NCBI GenBank assembly: GCA_034721855.1
Contig: JAYENB010000098.1
Coordinates: forward strand, 1 to 19,034
Direction of reading: 5' to 3'
Source of the DNA: JAQIBY01 sp034721855
Lineage (GTDB): Bacteria > Bacteroidota > Bacteroidia > Bacteroidales > ML635J-15
Length of the DNA stretch: 19,034 nucleotides
Under the pieces are notes generated by a model that did not search any database, was not told where the DNA came from, and saw only the letters and a list, made by a program, of their open reading frames with translations. The position numbers and the translations under genes were made by a program. Positions 8,208-16,891 of this stretch are shown here, one piece after another; the stretch's first letter is position 1, and every line of letters starts with the position of its first letter.

Positions 8208-10691
8208 ATGAATCAAAATAAAATACCAGTCATTAACCAAAAGTTTGATTTTTTTACTTTTATTAAAGTCTTTAAAAAAAGCCTTTGGATTATTGGTATT
8301 CTTTTGACCGTAGGTTTGATTATCGGATTCCTCTACATACGGTACACACCCCCTGTGTATCAAGCCAGTGCAGTGCTGCAGGTACGAACACAAAATAAAA
8401 CAAATGAAATTCTCGGACTGGAGGAAATGTATGAAACAGGCCTTGATCCGGTAATTGAACTTTTGCGTTCCCATGAATTTCTAAAAAGGTGTTTTGTCAT
8501 GTTACCGCTGGATATTTCATATTACAAAGAAGGGACTTTTCTTTCGTATGAACTGTATAAAACATCTCCTTTTGAAATAAATTATCAAATCTCCAAATCT
8601 GATTTATTGAACACCAAAATTAATTTACATTTCAACAAAAAAAACATCCGGCTAACATATCCATACAAAGGCAAAGAACATAAAATTACCCTGGCCCCCA
8701 ATCAATGGACTGATATTCCCGGAGGAAGAATAAAAATAAAGGTTTCAGATTACGATCAAATTAGTTTTTATCAAAATCAGTTCAATAAAGGGGGATATTA
8801 TTTCACCATCAATGATGAAAATTCCATCATTAATAATTATTCCCAAAGGCTAAATATTAATATACTTAATAAATCCGCAGGGACAATCAGGATTTCATTT
8901 GAAGATAAGAACGCACGCAAAACAGCAGACATTGTCAATACCATCAGCACAGTATTCCTGAAATATGAAGTGGAAAAGAAAAAAGAAGGGGCAAACAACA
9001 TCATTGATTACATTGACAAGCAATTGGGTATTGTGATGAATCAAATGGACTCCACGGAAACAAAATTGAATAAATTCCAAAAAGACAACAGGTTAACATA
9101 TCAAAACACTCCCCCATTGTCTGGAACCAAACAATACATTTCCCGCACCAACATAGGTGTTCCAAACATCGCCACCAGGATCAGTGATTTTCAAAATGAA
9201 TTAATCAACCTGGAATTTGAAATCAGCACTTTAATCCGCATCTCTAAACAAATCAGTTCCGGCAGCGATGTTAACATATATGAGCTTATGGCTATGCTCA
9301 GTGGTACCCGCAGTGAAGATTTCATGAAAAGCATGCTTAATTCTATGATGGATCTTTACAACGAACGCAACATGCTGTTAAACGATGTTACCGAAGATAA
9401 CTATAAAATCAAAACCATTGACAAACAAATCCAGACAAAAAAAGAACAAATCATTGACTACATCAATACGGTATTAGCCCAGCTTGAACAAAACAAAGAA
9501 AACTATGAAAATAAAATAAGCGAACTTGAGGCCAAGGCGTACAACGATTCCAGTTTTAACGATATTGAACAAGCAAGGTTAGAAAGGCTTTTTTCAATCA
9601 ACGAGAATTTTTATCATCAGTTGATCCAGAAAAAAGCAGAATATATGATAAGTCAGGCAGGCTATGTATCAGACAACATCATTCTTGAAAGTGCCACTGT
9701 TCCTCAATATCGCATTAAACCCTCCCGGAAAAAAATCTATATAATGGTAATCCTGATTACTGCATTTATAGGTTTTCTTATCATCCTCGTTCGGTATTTG
9801 TTTTACAATAAAATCAGTACCGTACAAGAAATATCGACTTTTACTGACATTCCTGTTATTGGCGCTATTCCATTGCATTCAGGGAAGACAGAGCATTCCC
9901 AGTTGGTCGTACACAAAAATCCAAAATCTGTGCTTACAGAATCATTCCGTAACATCAGATCCAACATGGCCTTCCTGGTTGACAAGAAAAGCTCCTCCAT
10001 GATTACTATCTCATCAACCGTTTCAGGTGAGGGGAAAACATTTATAGCCATCAACCTTGGTGGCATACTGGCCATGGCTAATAAAAAGGTAATTCTGCTT
10101 GATCTGGACCTCAGAAAACCACGGCTCCATAAATCTTTTGGTTTTGATAACAATAATGGAATCAGTACCATTCTTATCGGGAAACACAGTATTGATGAAT
10201 GCATTCATGGCACAGAAATAGATAATTTGGAAGTTATTTCATCAGGGCCAATACCTCCCAATCCATCAGAACTCATTCTGACCAAAAAATACAATCAGAT
10301 GCTTGATGCACTTAAAAAACAATACGATTACATTGTTGTGGATACGCCCCCTGTAGGCATTGTCACTGATGCCATAAGGTCTTTTCAGGATTCTGATTAT
10401 GCATTCTATATTACCAGGGCTGATCATTCTCCACGTACATTTATTTCATACATCAACAATCTGGCTGAAAGCAAATCACTTACCAATCTAAGCCTTGTTT
10501 TAAACGGCATGGATGAGTCTTCCGGAAAATATGGGTATGGATATGGGTATCATTATGGCTATTCATACGGATATGGTCAATCATACGGATACAGAGATTA
10601 TGTAAATACCAAAGACTATTATGATGATCCAAACCTCAAAAAACGAAAAATAACACTAAAAAACCTATTCAGGCGTAAAAGAAATAAATGA
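8208..10691 (+). CDS. polysaccharide co-polymerase and BY-type tyrosine kinase (Wzc-like)
   Basis: An 827-residue inner-membrane protein that controls polysaccharide chain length and export through cycles of tyrosine phosphorylation. A first membrane segment (about 25-45, SLWIIGILLTVGLIIGFLYI) opens a Wzz-type periplasmic domain. A coiled-coil-rich region runs from about 255 to 480, and a second membrane segment lies at about 510-532. The cytoplasmic kinase follows: Walker A SSTVSGEGKT (602-611), Walker A' ILLDLDLRKPRL (about 629-640) and Walker B YIVVDTPP (708-715). The tail at 775-805 holds 13 tyrosines in Gly-Tyr alternation, the expected autophosphorylation cluster. Membrane and kinase parts are fused in one chain, as in Proteobacteria and Bacteroidota and unlike the split Firmicutes form. 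The next gene overlaps its stop by 4 bases. Confidence 0.93.
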   Translation: MNQNKIPVINQKFDFFTFIKVFKKSLWIIGILLTVGLIIGFLYIRYTPPVYQASAVLQVRTQNKTNEILGLEEMYETGLDPVIELLRSHEFLKRCFVMLPLDISYYKEGTFLSYELYKTSPFEINYQISKSDLLNTKINLHFNKKNIRLTYPYKGKEHKITLAPNQWTDIPGGRIKIKVSDYDQISFYQNQFNKGGYYFTINDENSIINNYSQRLNINILNKSAGTIRISFEDKNARKTADIVNTISTVFLKYEVEKKKEGANNIIDYIDKQLGIVMNQMDSTETKLNKFQKDNRLTYQNTPPLSGTKQYISRTNIGVPNIATRISDFQNELINLEFEISTLIRISKQISSGSDVNIYELMAMLSGTRSEDFMKSMLNSMMDLYNERNMLLNDVTEDNYKIKTIDKQIQTKKEQIIDYINTVLAQLEQNKENYENKISELEAKAYNDSSFNDIEQARLERLFSINENFYHQLIQKKAEYMISQAGYVSDNIILESATVPQYRIKPSRKKIYIMVILITAFIGFLIILVRYLFYNKISTVQEISTFTDIPVIGAIPLHSGKTEHSQLVVHKNPKSVLTESFRNIRSNMAFLVDKKSSSMITISSTVSGEGKTFIAINLGGILAMANKKVILLDLDLRKPRLHKSFGFDNNNGISTILIGKHSIDECIHGTEIDNLEVISSGPIPPNPSELILTKKYNQMLDALKKQYDYIVVDTPPVGIVTDAIRSFQDSDYAFYITRADHSPRTFISYINNLAESKSLTNLSLVLNGMDESSGKYGYGYGYHYGYSYGYGQSYGYRDYVNTKDYYDDPNLKKRKITLKNLFRRKRNK

Positions 10692-11758
10692 TGATTTCAG
10701 GTGAAGTAATGCTGATAGCAGCTTTAGTATTTTCAATATTCATGGGTTATGGGCTCAATGCGTTTTTCCTTAATCAACCCATTAAATTTTTGCTCAAAAA
10801 AGCCAATAAATCTGCCATTCGCTGGAACAGTCAGTCTAAACCAATTTTTGGCGGCATTACTTTTTATTCCATATTTATTATAGGCTTTTTGGCATATATT
10901 TTACTCATTGACCAGACTGTTGCACTTGACTCAAGGTACATTGCATTGTTCATCGTCGTTACACTTGCTTTTTTAATGGGGCTCGCTGATGACATTATCA
11001 ACACACCACCTGTTTTTAAATTTGTCATTCAAATGCTGATTGCTGTCATACTAATATCTTTTGATATTTTTATCAGTATCTCACCTCACCCCCTACTGAA
11101 TTATGCCATAACTATATTCTGGGTTGTTGGTATCATGAATTCCATTAATATGCTTGATAATATGGATTCGGTTGCCAACCTTGTTTCCATCAGTGTTTTT
11201 GCAGGGGCTTTTGTGTTGATGGTGGCAGACAAAGGAATGAATGGATTTATGCCTTTTATGATTTTATTTGCCCTGGGAGCATGCCTGAGTTTTCTTATGT
11301 TCAACTGGCATCCGTCAAAAATGTACATGGGCGACAATGGGAGCCAGTTTCTCGGATCTATGCTGGCATATATCGGTATCGTTTCTTTTTGGAACAGTAT
11401 CCCCCAGGAAATAGTTTCTTACGGGCTCAATTCAAAACAGGTTATAGTCGTGCTACTGGCATTTATTGTTCCTATCACGGATACAGCAACCGTATCCATA
11501 AACAGAATTTTACGCGGCCAATCTCCCTTTATTGGGGGAAGAGACCACACTACACATTATTTGGCTTATGCAGGCCTTTCAGACAGAAAAGTAGCTGTCT
11601 TATTGTTTCTTATTAACCTCATATCCGTTGCTATGGCCTGTTATATCATTTTTGCCATTTCTAACTGGAGTTCCATGTGGTTTTGGTTATTTTTTGCATG
11701 GTTTTTGATTATCTTTGTTGGATTGTATATGTTAACAAAAATTGTAAAACAGAAATAA
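10688..11758 (+). CDS. undecaprenyl-phosphate sugar-1-phosphate transferase (WecA/MraY family)
   Basis: A polytopic membrane enzyme of 356 residues with about ten hydrophobic segments. It transfers a sugar-1-phosphate, probably an N-acetylhexosamine phosphate, from a UDP-sugar to undecaprenyl phosphate, the first step of lipid-linked glycan assembly. Family motifs are present: LADDI at 99-103 with the Asp pair, NSINMLDNMDSVA at 151-163, YMGDNGSQFLGS at 213-224, and the RGQSPFIGGRDHTTHYL loop (276-292) with His287 and His290. The ATGA overlap with wzc supports the start at 10688; a second ATG follows at once. The His-loop form fits WecA-type enzymes better than MraY, and the export-gene context supports initiation of a surface polysaccharide. 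Strict sugar specificity cannot be read. Confidence 0.9.
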   Translation: MMISGEVMLIAALVFSIFMGYGLNAFFLNQPIKFLLKKANKSAIRWNSQSKPIFGGITFYSIFIIGFLAYILLIDQTVALDSRYIALFIVVTLAFLMGLADDIINTPPVFKFVIQMLIAVILISFDIFISISPHPLLNYAITIFWVVGIMNSINMLDNMDSVANLVSISVFAGAFVLMVADKGMNGFMPFMILFALGACLSFLMFNWHPSKMYMGDNGSQFLGSMLAYIGIVSFWNSIPQEIVSYGLNSKQVIVVLLAFIVPITDTATVSINRILRGQSPFIGGRDHTTHYLAYAGLSDRKVAVLLFLINLISVAMACYIIFAISNWSSMWFWLFFAWFLIIFVGLYMLTKIVKQK

Positions 11759-11762
11759 TATA

Positions 11763-12740
11763 ATGAGTAAGAAAAAGCGTTTTCTCAACGATATCCCCAT
11801 TTATCTGATAACCGTATTGCTGGGCGGGTTTGTAATTATGCAACTGTTCATTGGCTCTAAAGAACAACTCCCCCCGCCGGGAAATCAAATTATCATTGAA
11901 AAAACAAACTATGCCGTTAAACAGCCGGAATTTCCTTCCAATCTGACATTTGCAGGCGAAAAAGTACCCCTGGATTTATTTGATGTCAAAGAAAGTCTGG
12001 ACAGGGAACTCATCACAAACACGTATTATCATTCATCAACCATTCAAATATTAAAACTTTCAAAACGCTACTTTCCTGTCATTGACAGTATTCTTAACGT
12101 AAATAATATACCTGAAGACTTCAAGTACCTTTGTGTCATTGAAAGCAGCCTCAGGAATGCCACATCCCCAAGAGGTGCCAAAGGACTCTGGCAATTTATG
12201 AAAGCGACCGGCAGAGAGCATAACCTAGAAATCAACTCGTATGTTGATGAACGTTACAACCTGGAAAAATCAACCGTGGCTGCCTGCGAATACCTACAAA
12301 AAGTTTATGACAAATTTGGAAGCTGGACACTCGCCGCTGCCTCTTACAACATGGGTAAAGCAAAACTCAGACGCAGGATGAATGAACAAAAGGCTGATAA
12401 CTATTATGACTTGTATTTGAATTCCGAAACTGCACGTTACGTGTACCGGATTCTTGCTATGAAAACCATCATGTCAAACCATGAAAAATATGGTTTCCAT
12501 ATCACATCAAAAGAAAAATACGCACCATTACCTGTAGATACATTAATAGTAGATACTACCATCACTGATTTGACTGAATTTGCTTTTCAACAAGGCATCA
12601 ATTACAAGATATTAAAAGAATTCAACCCCTGGCTCATCAATACGTACCTTACCAACAGGAGCGGCAAAAAATACAAAATACTGATTCCACGGGATGGTGT
12701 GCGCTCATGCAAAATTCCTGAAAATGAAACTGAAGATTAG
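11763..12740 (+). CDS. membrane-anchored lytic murein transglycosylase (SLT/GH23, MltD-like)
   Basis: A 325-residue protein that would cleave the MurNAc-GlcNAc bond of peptidoglycan to give 1,6-anhydro ends in the periplasm. The N-terminus has a basic start and one membrane segment at about 12-31 (IPIYLITVLLGGFVIMQLFI), likely an uncleaved anchor. The SLT domain spans about 105-240: catalytic Glu127 in LCVIESSLRN, then SPRGAKGLWQFM (135-146), AAASYNMGKAKL (191-202) and ETARYVYRILA. The last 60 residues (FAFQQGINYKILKEFNPWL ... YKILIPRDG) look like one LysM-type unit. The ATG is 4 bases after the wecA-like stop. Its place in the export set suggests local wall remodelling for the polysaccharide machine. 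The TAG stop at 12738-12740 is followed in the same frame by uvrA. Confidence 0.9.
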   Translation: MSKKKRFLNDIPIYLITVLLGGFVIMQLFIGSKEQLPPPGNQIIIEKTNYAVKQPEFPSNLTFAGEKVPLDLFDVKESLDRELITNTYYHSSTIQILKLSKRYFPVIDSILNVNNIPEDFKYLCVIESSLRNATSPRGAKGLWQFMKATGREHNLEINSYVDERYNLEKSTVAACEYLQKVYDKFGSWTLAAASYNMGKAKLRRRMNEQKADNYYDLYLNSETARYVYRILAMKTIMSNHEKYGFHITSKEKYAPLPVDTLIVDTTITDLTEFAFQQGINYKILKEFNPWLINTYLTNRSGKKYKILIPRDGVRSCKIPENETED

Positions 12741-15578
12741 TTAGAGGTTACGAACAGAGATAATACATACATTGATGTCCGTGGAGCAAGGGCACATAAC
12801 CTGAAAAACATTTCATGTAAAATTCCACGGGATAAACTCACAGTCATTACGGGCATCAGCGGGAGTGGAAAATCATCCCTGGCTTTTGACACCATTTATG
12901 CCGAGGGACAACGCCGTTATCTGGAAACTTTTTCTGCCTATGCAAGGCAGTTTCTGGCCAAAATGGAACGTCCCGAAGTCGACAAAATTACCGGCTTAAG
13001 TCCTGTTATCTCAATAGAACAAAAATCCACAGGCAAAAATCCACGGTCCACAGTTGGAACCATTACCGAAATTTACGATTTATTGCGATTATTATATGCA
13101 CGCGCCGGAAAAGCGTATTCATGGAAAACAGGCGCCCCCATGATTCGCTACACAACAGAACAAATCAATAACATCATACTTGAAGAATACAAAAACAAAA
13201 AAATATTGCTACTCAGCCCTGTGGTAAAAGGTCGTAAAGGACATTATCAGGAATTGTTTCAGAGCATCAGGCAAAAAGGTTTTGTACAGGTACGTGTTGA
13301 CGGGGAATTGACAGACCTCACGCCGGGACTAAAACTTGACCGTTATAAAATTCATCATGTTGAAGTGGTGGTTGACAAACTAAAAATCAGCAATAAAAAA
13401 CCCGACCGCCTGACAAAAAGTCTGAAACTGGCAATGAATTTGGGAGAAGGCTCATGCATGATATACGATATTGAAAACGATGAAAACAGGTTTTTCAGTA
13501 AACATTTCATGTGCCCCGACACAGGTATTTCTTACGAAGAACCGGCACCCCATAATTTTTCTTTTAATTCGCCTTACGGCGCATGCCCTGAATGCAATGG
13601 ATTGGGCATTGTACGCGATTATGACATCAGCAAAATAATTCCCAATCCCGCCTTATCCATTAGGCAGGGAGGCATTAAACCACTCGGGAAATACAAAAAC
13701 ATGCTGTTGTTTTGGCAACTGGAATCACTTCTGGAGCATTATAAGCTCAACCTGGATACACCCATCTCACAACTTCCGGACGATGCGGTAGAAAAAATAC
13801 TCCATGGCACAGAAAAACCATTGGTGCTTAGAAATACGCCACTAGGAACACACTCGTCTTACGAGCTTAGGTTTGATGGTATTATCAACCTGTTGAAACA
13901 AAAAACAAAAAAAGAAAAACACCTTAAAAAGAAAAGCAAATGGAGTGAGCAGTTTATACACCATAAAACTTGCCCTGCATGCAACGGGCAACGCTTGAAA
14001 AAGGAATCGCTTCATTTCCGCATCCATGATAAAAACATAGCTGAATTGGCAGAAAAAGATTTATCTGATTTAATGAAGTGGTTTTCCGGCCTGGAAAATC
14101 ACCTGAGCACAAGTCAGTTGAAAATAGCCAGGGAGGTGCTCAAAGAAATACGCACACGCCTCCAGTTTCTACTGGATGTAGGCTTGGAATACCTGGCCCT
14201 GAACCGTCCGGCAAAGAGCTTGTCGGGAGGTGAATCCCAGCGCATCAGGCTTGCCACACAAGTTGGGTCACAGCTTGTCAATGTGCTTTATATCCTGGAT
14301 GAACCAAGCATCGGACTTCATCATCGCGACAACCACCGCCTGATAAACACACTTAAAAACCTGCGTGATAAAGGCAATTCCGTGATGGTTGTTGAACATG
14401 ATCAGGCCATGATTGAATCTGCTGATCATATTGTGGATATGGGACCCGGGGCCGGTAATTACGGAGGTAAAATTGTGGCAGAAGGCACCCCGGATGAAAT
14501 TCGTCAAAGCACCGGACTAACAAGCGATTACCTTTCCAGGAAGAAATATATACCCCTTCCTCAGCATTTCAGAAAAGGGAATGGTAACAAAATCACCATC
14601 ACAGGCTGTAATGGCAACAATTTAAAAAACATTGATGTTGAATTTGAGCTGGGAAAACTCATCTGCATAACCGGGGTTTCCGGCTCAGGCAAATCCAGCC
14701 TGATAGATGACACGCTATATCCTGCACTTAGCAGGCATTTTTACAATGCACTAACAGAGCCACTCAATTTTGGCTCCCTGGATGGATTAACGTTTATTGA
14801 TAAAGTCATCGAGGTCAATCAAGCACCACTGGGCAGAACACCGCGATCAAATCCCATTACCTATACCGGGATTTTTACCGACATACGCCATCTATTTTCA
14901 CAACTTCCTGAAAGTAAAATCCGCGGTTACCAGATGAGCCGTTTTTCTTTCAATGTCAAAGGGGGGAGGTGTGAAACCTGTAAAGGCGCCGGCCTTATGG
15001 CAATTGAAATGAATTTTCTGCCTGATGTGTACGTTACCTGTCCCGACTGCCATGGTAAAAGATACAACAAAGAAACACTGCAGGTACGGTATCGTGGTAA
15101 ATCCATCAATGAAGTGTTGAATCTCACCGTAAACAGAGCCATTGAATTTTTTGAAAACATTCCCAAACTGCAGAAGAAATTATCGGTATTGAAAGACGTT
15201 GGTCTTGGATACATTACCCTTGGACAGTCCTCCAAGACATTATCAGGAGGTGAATCACAACGTGTAAAGCTTGCTGCCGAACTCATGAAAAAGGACACGG
15301 GAAAAACCCTATATATTCTGGATGAACCAACTACCGGCCTCCATTTTGATGATGTCAAAATGCTCATGGAAGTGTTGGGAAAACTGGCAGACAAAGGCAA
15401 TACCATCATCATTATAGAACATAACCCTGATGTGATCAAACTGGCAGACCAGATTATTGACCTTGGCCCTGAAGGTGGTAAAAAAGGAGGCTATGTGTTG
15501 TGTTCCGGCAATCCGAAGGAAATTATCAACAACAAAAATTCTTATACAGCTCAATTGTTAAAAGAAATTTATCTTTGA
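12741..15578 (+). CDS. uvrA: excinuclease ABC subunit A; start codon not identifiable
   Basis: UvrA is the damage-sensing ATPase of nucleotide excision repair. Counted from 12741 it has 945 codons, matching the usual length of about 940. Clear UvrA sequence starts near 12771 (IDVRGARAHNLKNI), with the first Walker A GISGSGKSS at residues 38-46 and TIYAEGQRRYLETFSAYARQ. None of this is covered if translation starts at the first in-frame ATG, 12963. No ATG, GTG or TTG occurs in frame between the mltD stop and 12963; ATT at 12771 and ACG at 12750 are the only near-cognate options. The rest is normal: zinc pairs CPEC (282/285) and CPAC (411/414), LSGGESQR twice, LYILDEPSIGLH and LYILDEPTTGLH, second Walker A GVSGSGKSS (645-653), and the DNA-binding zinc module with Cys744, 747, 767 and 770. 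The 5' boundary given here is the earliest possible one. Confidence 0.9.
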   Translation, partial: LEVTNRDNTYIDVRGARAHNLKNISCKIPRDKLTVITGISGSGKSSLAFDTIYAEGQRRYLETFSAYARQFLAKMERPEVDKITGLSPVISIEQKSTGKNPRSTVGTITEIYDLLRLLYARAGKAYSWKTGAPMIRYTTEQINNIILEEYKNKKILLLSPVVKGRKGHYQELFQSIRQKGFVQVRVDGELTDLTPGLKLDRYKIHHVEVVVDKLKISNKKPDRLTKSLKLAMNLGEGSCMIYDIENDENRFFSKHFMCPDTGISYEEPAPHNFSFNSPYGACPECNGLGIVRDYDISKIIPNPALSIRQGGIKPLGKYKNMLLFWQLESLLEHYKLNLDTPISQLPDDAVEKILHGTEKPLVLRNTPLGTHSSYELRFDGIINLLKQKTKKEKHLKKKSKWSEQFIHHKTCPACNGQRLKKESLHFRIHDKNIAELAEKDLSDLMKWFSGLENHLSTSQLKIAREVLKEIRTRLQFLLDVGLEYLALNRPAKSLSGGESQRIRLATQVGSQLVNVLYILDEPSIGLHHRDNHRLINTLKNLRDKGNSVMVVEHDQAMIESADHIVDMGPGAGNYGGKIVAEGTPDEIRQSTGLTSDYLSRKKYIPLPQHFRKGNGNKITITGCNGNNLKNIDVEFELGKLICITGVSGSGKSSLIDDTLYPALSRHFYNALTEPLNFGSLDGLTFIDKVIEVNQAPLGRTPRSNPITYTGIFTDIRHLFSQLPESKIRGYQMSRFSFNVKGGRCETCKGAGLMAIEMNFLPDVYVTCPDCHGKRYNKETLQVRYRGKSINEVLNLTVNRAIEFFENIPKLQKKLSVLKDVGLGYITLGQSSKTLSGGESQRVKLAAELMKKDTGKTLYILDEPTTGLHFDDVKMLMEVLGKLADKGNTIIIIEHNPDVIKLADQIIDLGPEGGKKGGYVLCSGNPKEIINNKNSYTAQLLKEIYL

Positions 15579-15596
15579 CATTTCTGACAACCTGAT

Positions 15597-16886
15597 ATGA
15601 ATAAAAGATTTGCATATTATTCACTTGGATGCAAGTTAAATTTCGCGGAAGCTTCATACATAGGAGAAGCTTTTAAAACAAAGGGATATCAACGCGTTCA
15701 ATTCAAAGAAAAAGCTGATGTTTACCTGATAAACACTTGCACTGTCACTGAAAATGCCAACAAAAAAAGCAGAAATGCCATTCACAGGGCTGTTCGCAAT
15801 AATCCGGAAGCTATCATCATTGTAACCGGCTGCTATGCACAAATGGACCCTGAAAAACTGGCAAGCATACAGGGAGTGGATTATGTTATTGGCAATCACG
15901 AAAAATCCGGTATCATAACCCTGATAGAGCATTTGCACAAACAGGAAAAACCTGTCATCATACACTCGACCGACAGAAAAAACATGAACATCATGCCTGC
16001 ATGGTCTTCAGGAGAGCGAACACGTAGTTTTCTGAAAATCCAGGACGGGTGTGATAATTTTTGCAGTTACTGCACCATCCCTTATGCGAGGGGAAAAAGC
16101 CGGAATCAGCCTGTATCTCACCTTGTATCACAGGCAAAAACCATCGTATCCAACGGATTTAAAGAAATTATCCTAACCGGGGTAAACATTGCTGATTTTG
16201 GTAAATCAACCAATGAAAACTTCCTTTCACTACTGAAATCCTTGAGTAAGGTTGATGGCATCGAAAGAATCCGGGTTTCAAGTACCGAACCTGACCTTTT
16301 GGATAATGACATCATGGATTTTGTGCTCGAGCATCCTGTTTTTATGCCTCATTTTCACATCCCTCTGCAAAGCGGTTCAGATGAAATGCTGAAACGCATG
16401 AGACGTAATTATTCGCCCAACTTATTCTCTGACAGGATAAACTACATCAAACAAAAAAATAAAGATGCTTACATCGGGGTGGATATTATTGTTGGTGTTC
16501 CCGGGGAAACCGATGCACTTTTCCAACAATCACTGGATTTTGCATCTTCCCTTGATGTGTCTTTTTTTCATGTGTTTACCTTTTCGCAGCGGCCGGGAAC
16601 AAAAGCGTTTTCCCAAACAGAGCAGGTCCCAATCCATATCAGAAGAGAACGCAGTCAGGCTATGCATAGATTGAGCCACAAAAAAGAAATGGCATTCTAT
16701 CGTTCTCAAGCAGGCAAAACGCGGCCCGTATTGTTTGAATCTAAGATTCAGGATAACATGATATACGGATTTACAGATAATTACCTGCATGTTGCCGTTT
16801 CTGCGAATCATGAATTAATTAATCAAATTCAACCTGTCTATTTGGATACATTGAAAAATAATTGTATATTTATCAGTAAATTATAA
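15597..16886 (+). CDS. mtaB: tRNA t6A37 methylthiotransferase
   Basis: A radical-SAM enzyme of 429 residues that adds a methylthio group to t6A at position 37 of ANN-decoding tRNAs, giving ms2t6A. Three N-terminal cysteines for the auxiliary Fe-S cluster are present: SLGCKLN (Cys12), NTCTVT (Cys48) and TGCYAQ (Cys79). The radical-SAM motif is DGCDNFCSYCTIPYARG (Cys152, 156, 159). LTGVNIADFG, PLQSGSD and VDIIVGVPGET are usual family motifs, and a TRAM-like end follows at about 365-429. YYSLGCKLNFAEAS is the MtaB form. MiaB and RimO are close relatives and the main alternatives. ATG 15597 lies 18 bases after uvrA, and the next gene starts 5 bases after the stop. Confidence 0.9.
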   Translation: MNKRFAYYSLGCKLNFAEASYIGEAFKTKGYQRVQFKEKADVYLINTCTVTENANKKSRNAIHRAVRNNPEAIIIVTGCYAQMDPEKLASIQGVDYVIGNHEKSGIITLIEHLHKQEKPVIIHSTDRKNMNIMPAWSSGERTRSFLKIQDGCDNFCSYCTIPYARGKSRNQPVSHLVSQAKTIVSNGFKEIILTGVNIADFGKSTNENFLSLLKSLSKVDGIERIRVSSTEPDLLDNDIMDFVLEHPVFMPHFHIPLQSGSDEMLKRMRRNYSPNLFSDRINYIKQKNKDAYIGVDIIVGVPGETDALFQQSLDFASSLDVSFFHVFTFSQRPGTKAFSQTEQVPIHIRRERSQAMHRLSHKKEMAFYRSQAGKTRPVLFESKIQDNMIYGFTDNYLHVAVSANHELINQIQPVYLDTLKNNCIFISKL

Positions 16887-16891
16887 GCACT

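Noticed and set aside
12741..12770. TAG recoded as an amino acid across the genome
   Set aside because: TAG also ends the wza-like gene at a sensible place (8202-8204), so it appears to be a normal stop.
14927..15439. 170-codon minus-strand frame opposite uvrA
   Set aside because: It is the complement of conserved zinc-module and ATPase coding sequence and has no protein-like features of its own.
12963..15578. uvrA starting at ATG 12963
   Set aside because: It would omit the first Walker A motif and about 74 residues of clear UvrA sequence that are open in the same frame upstream.
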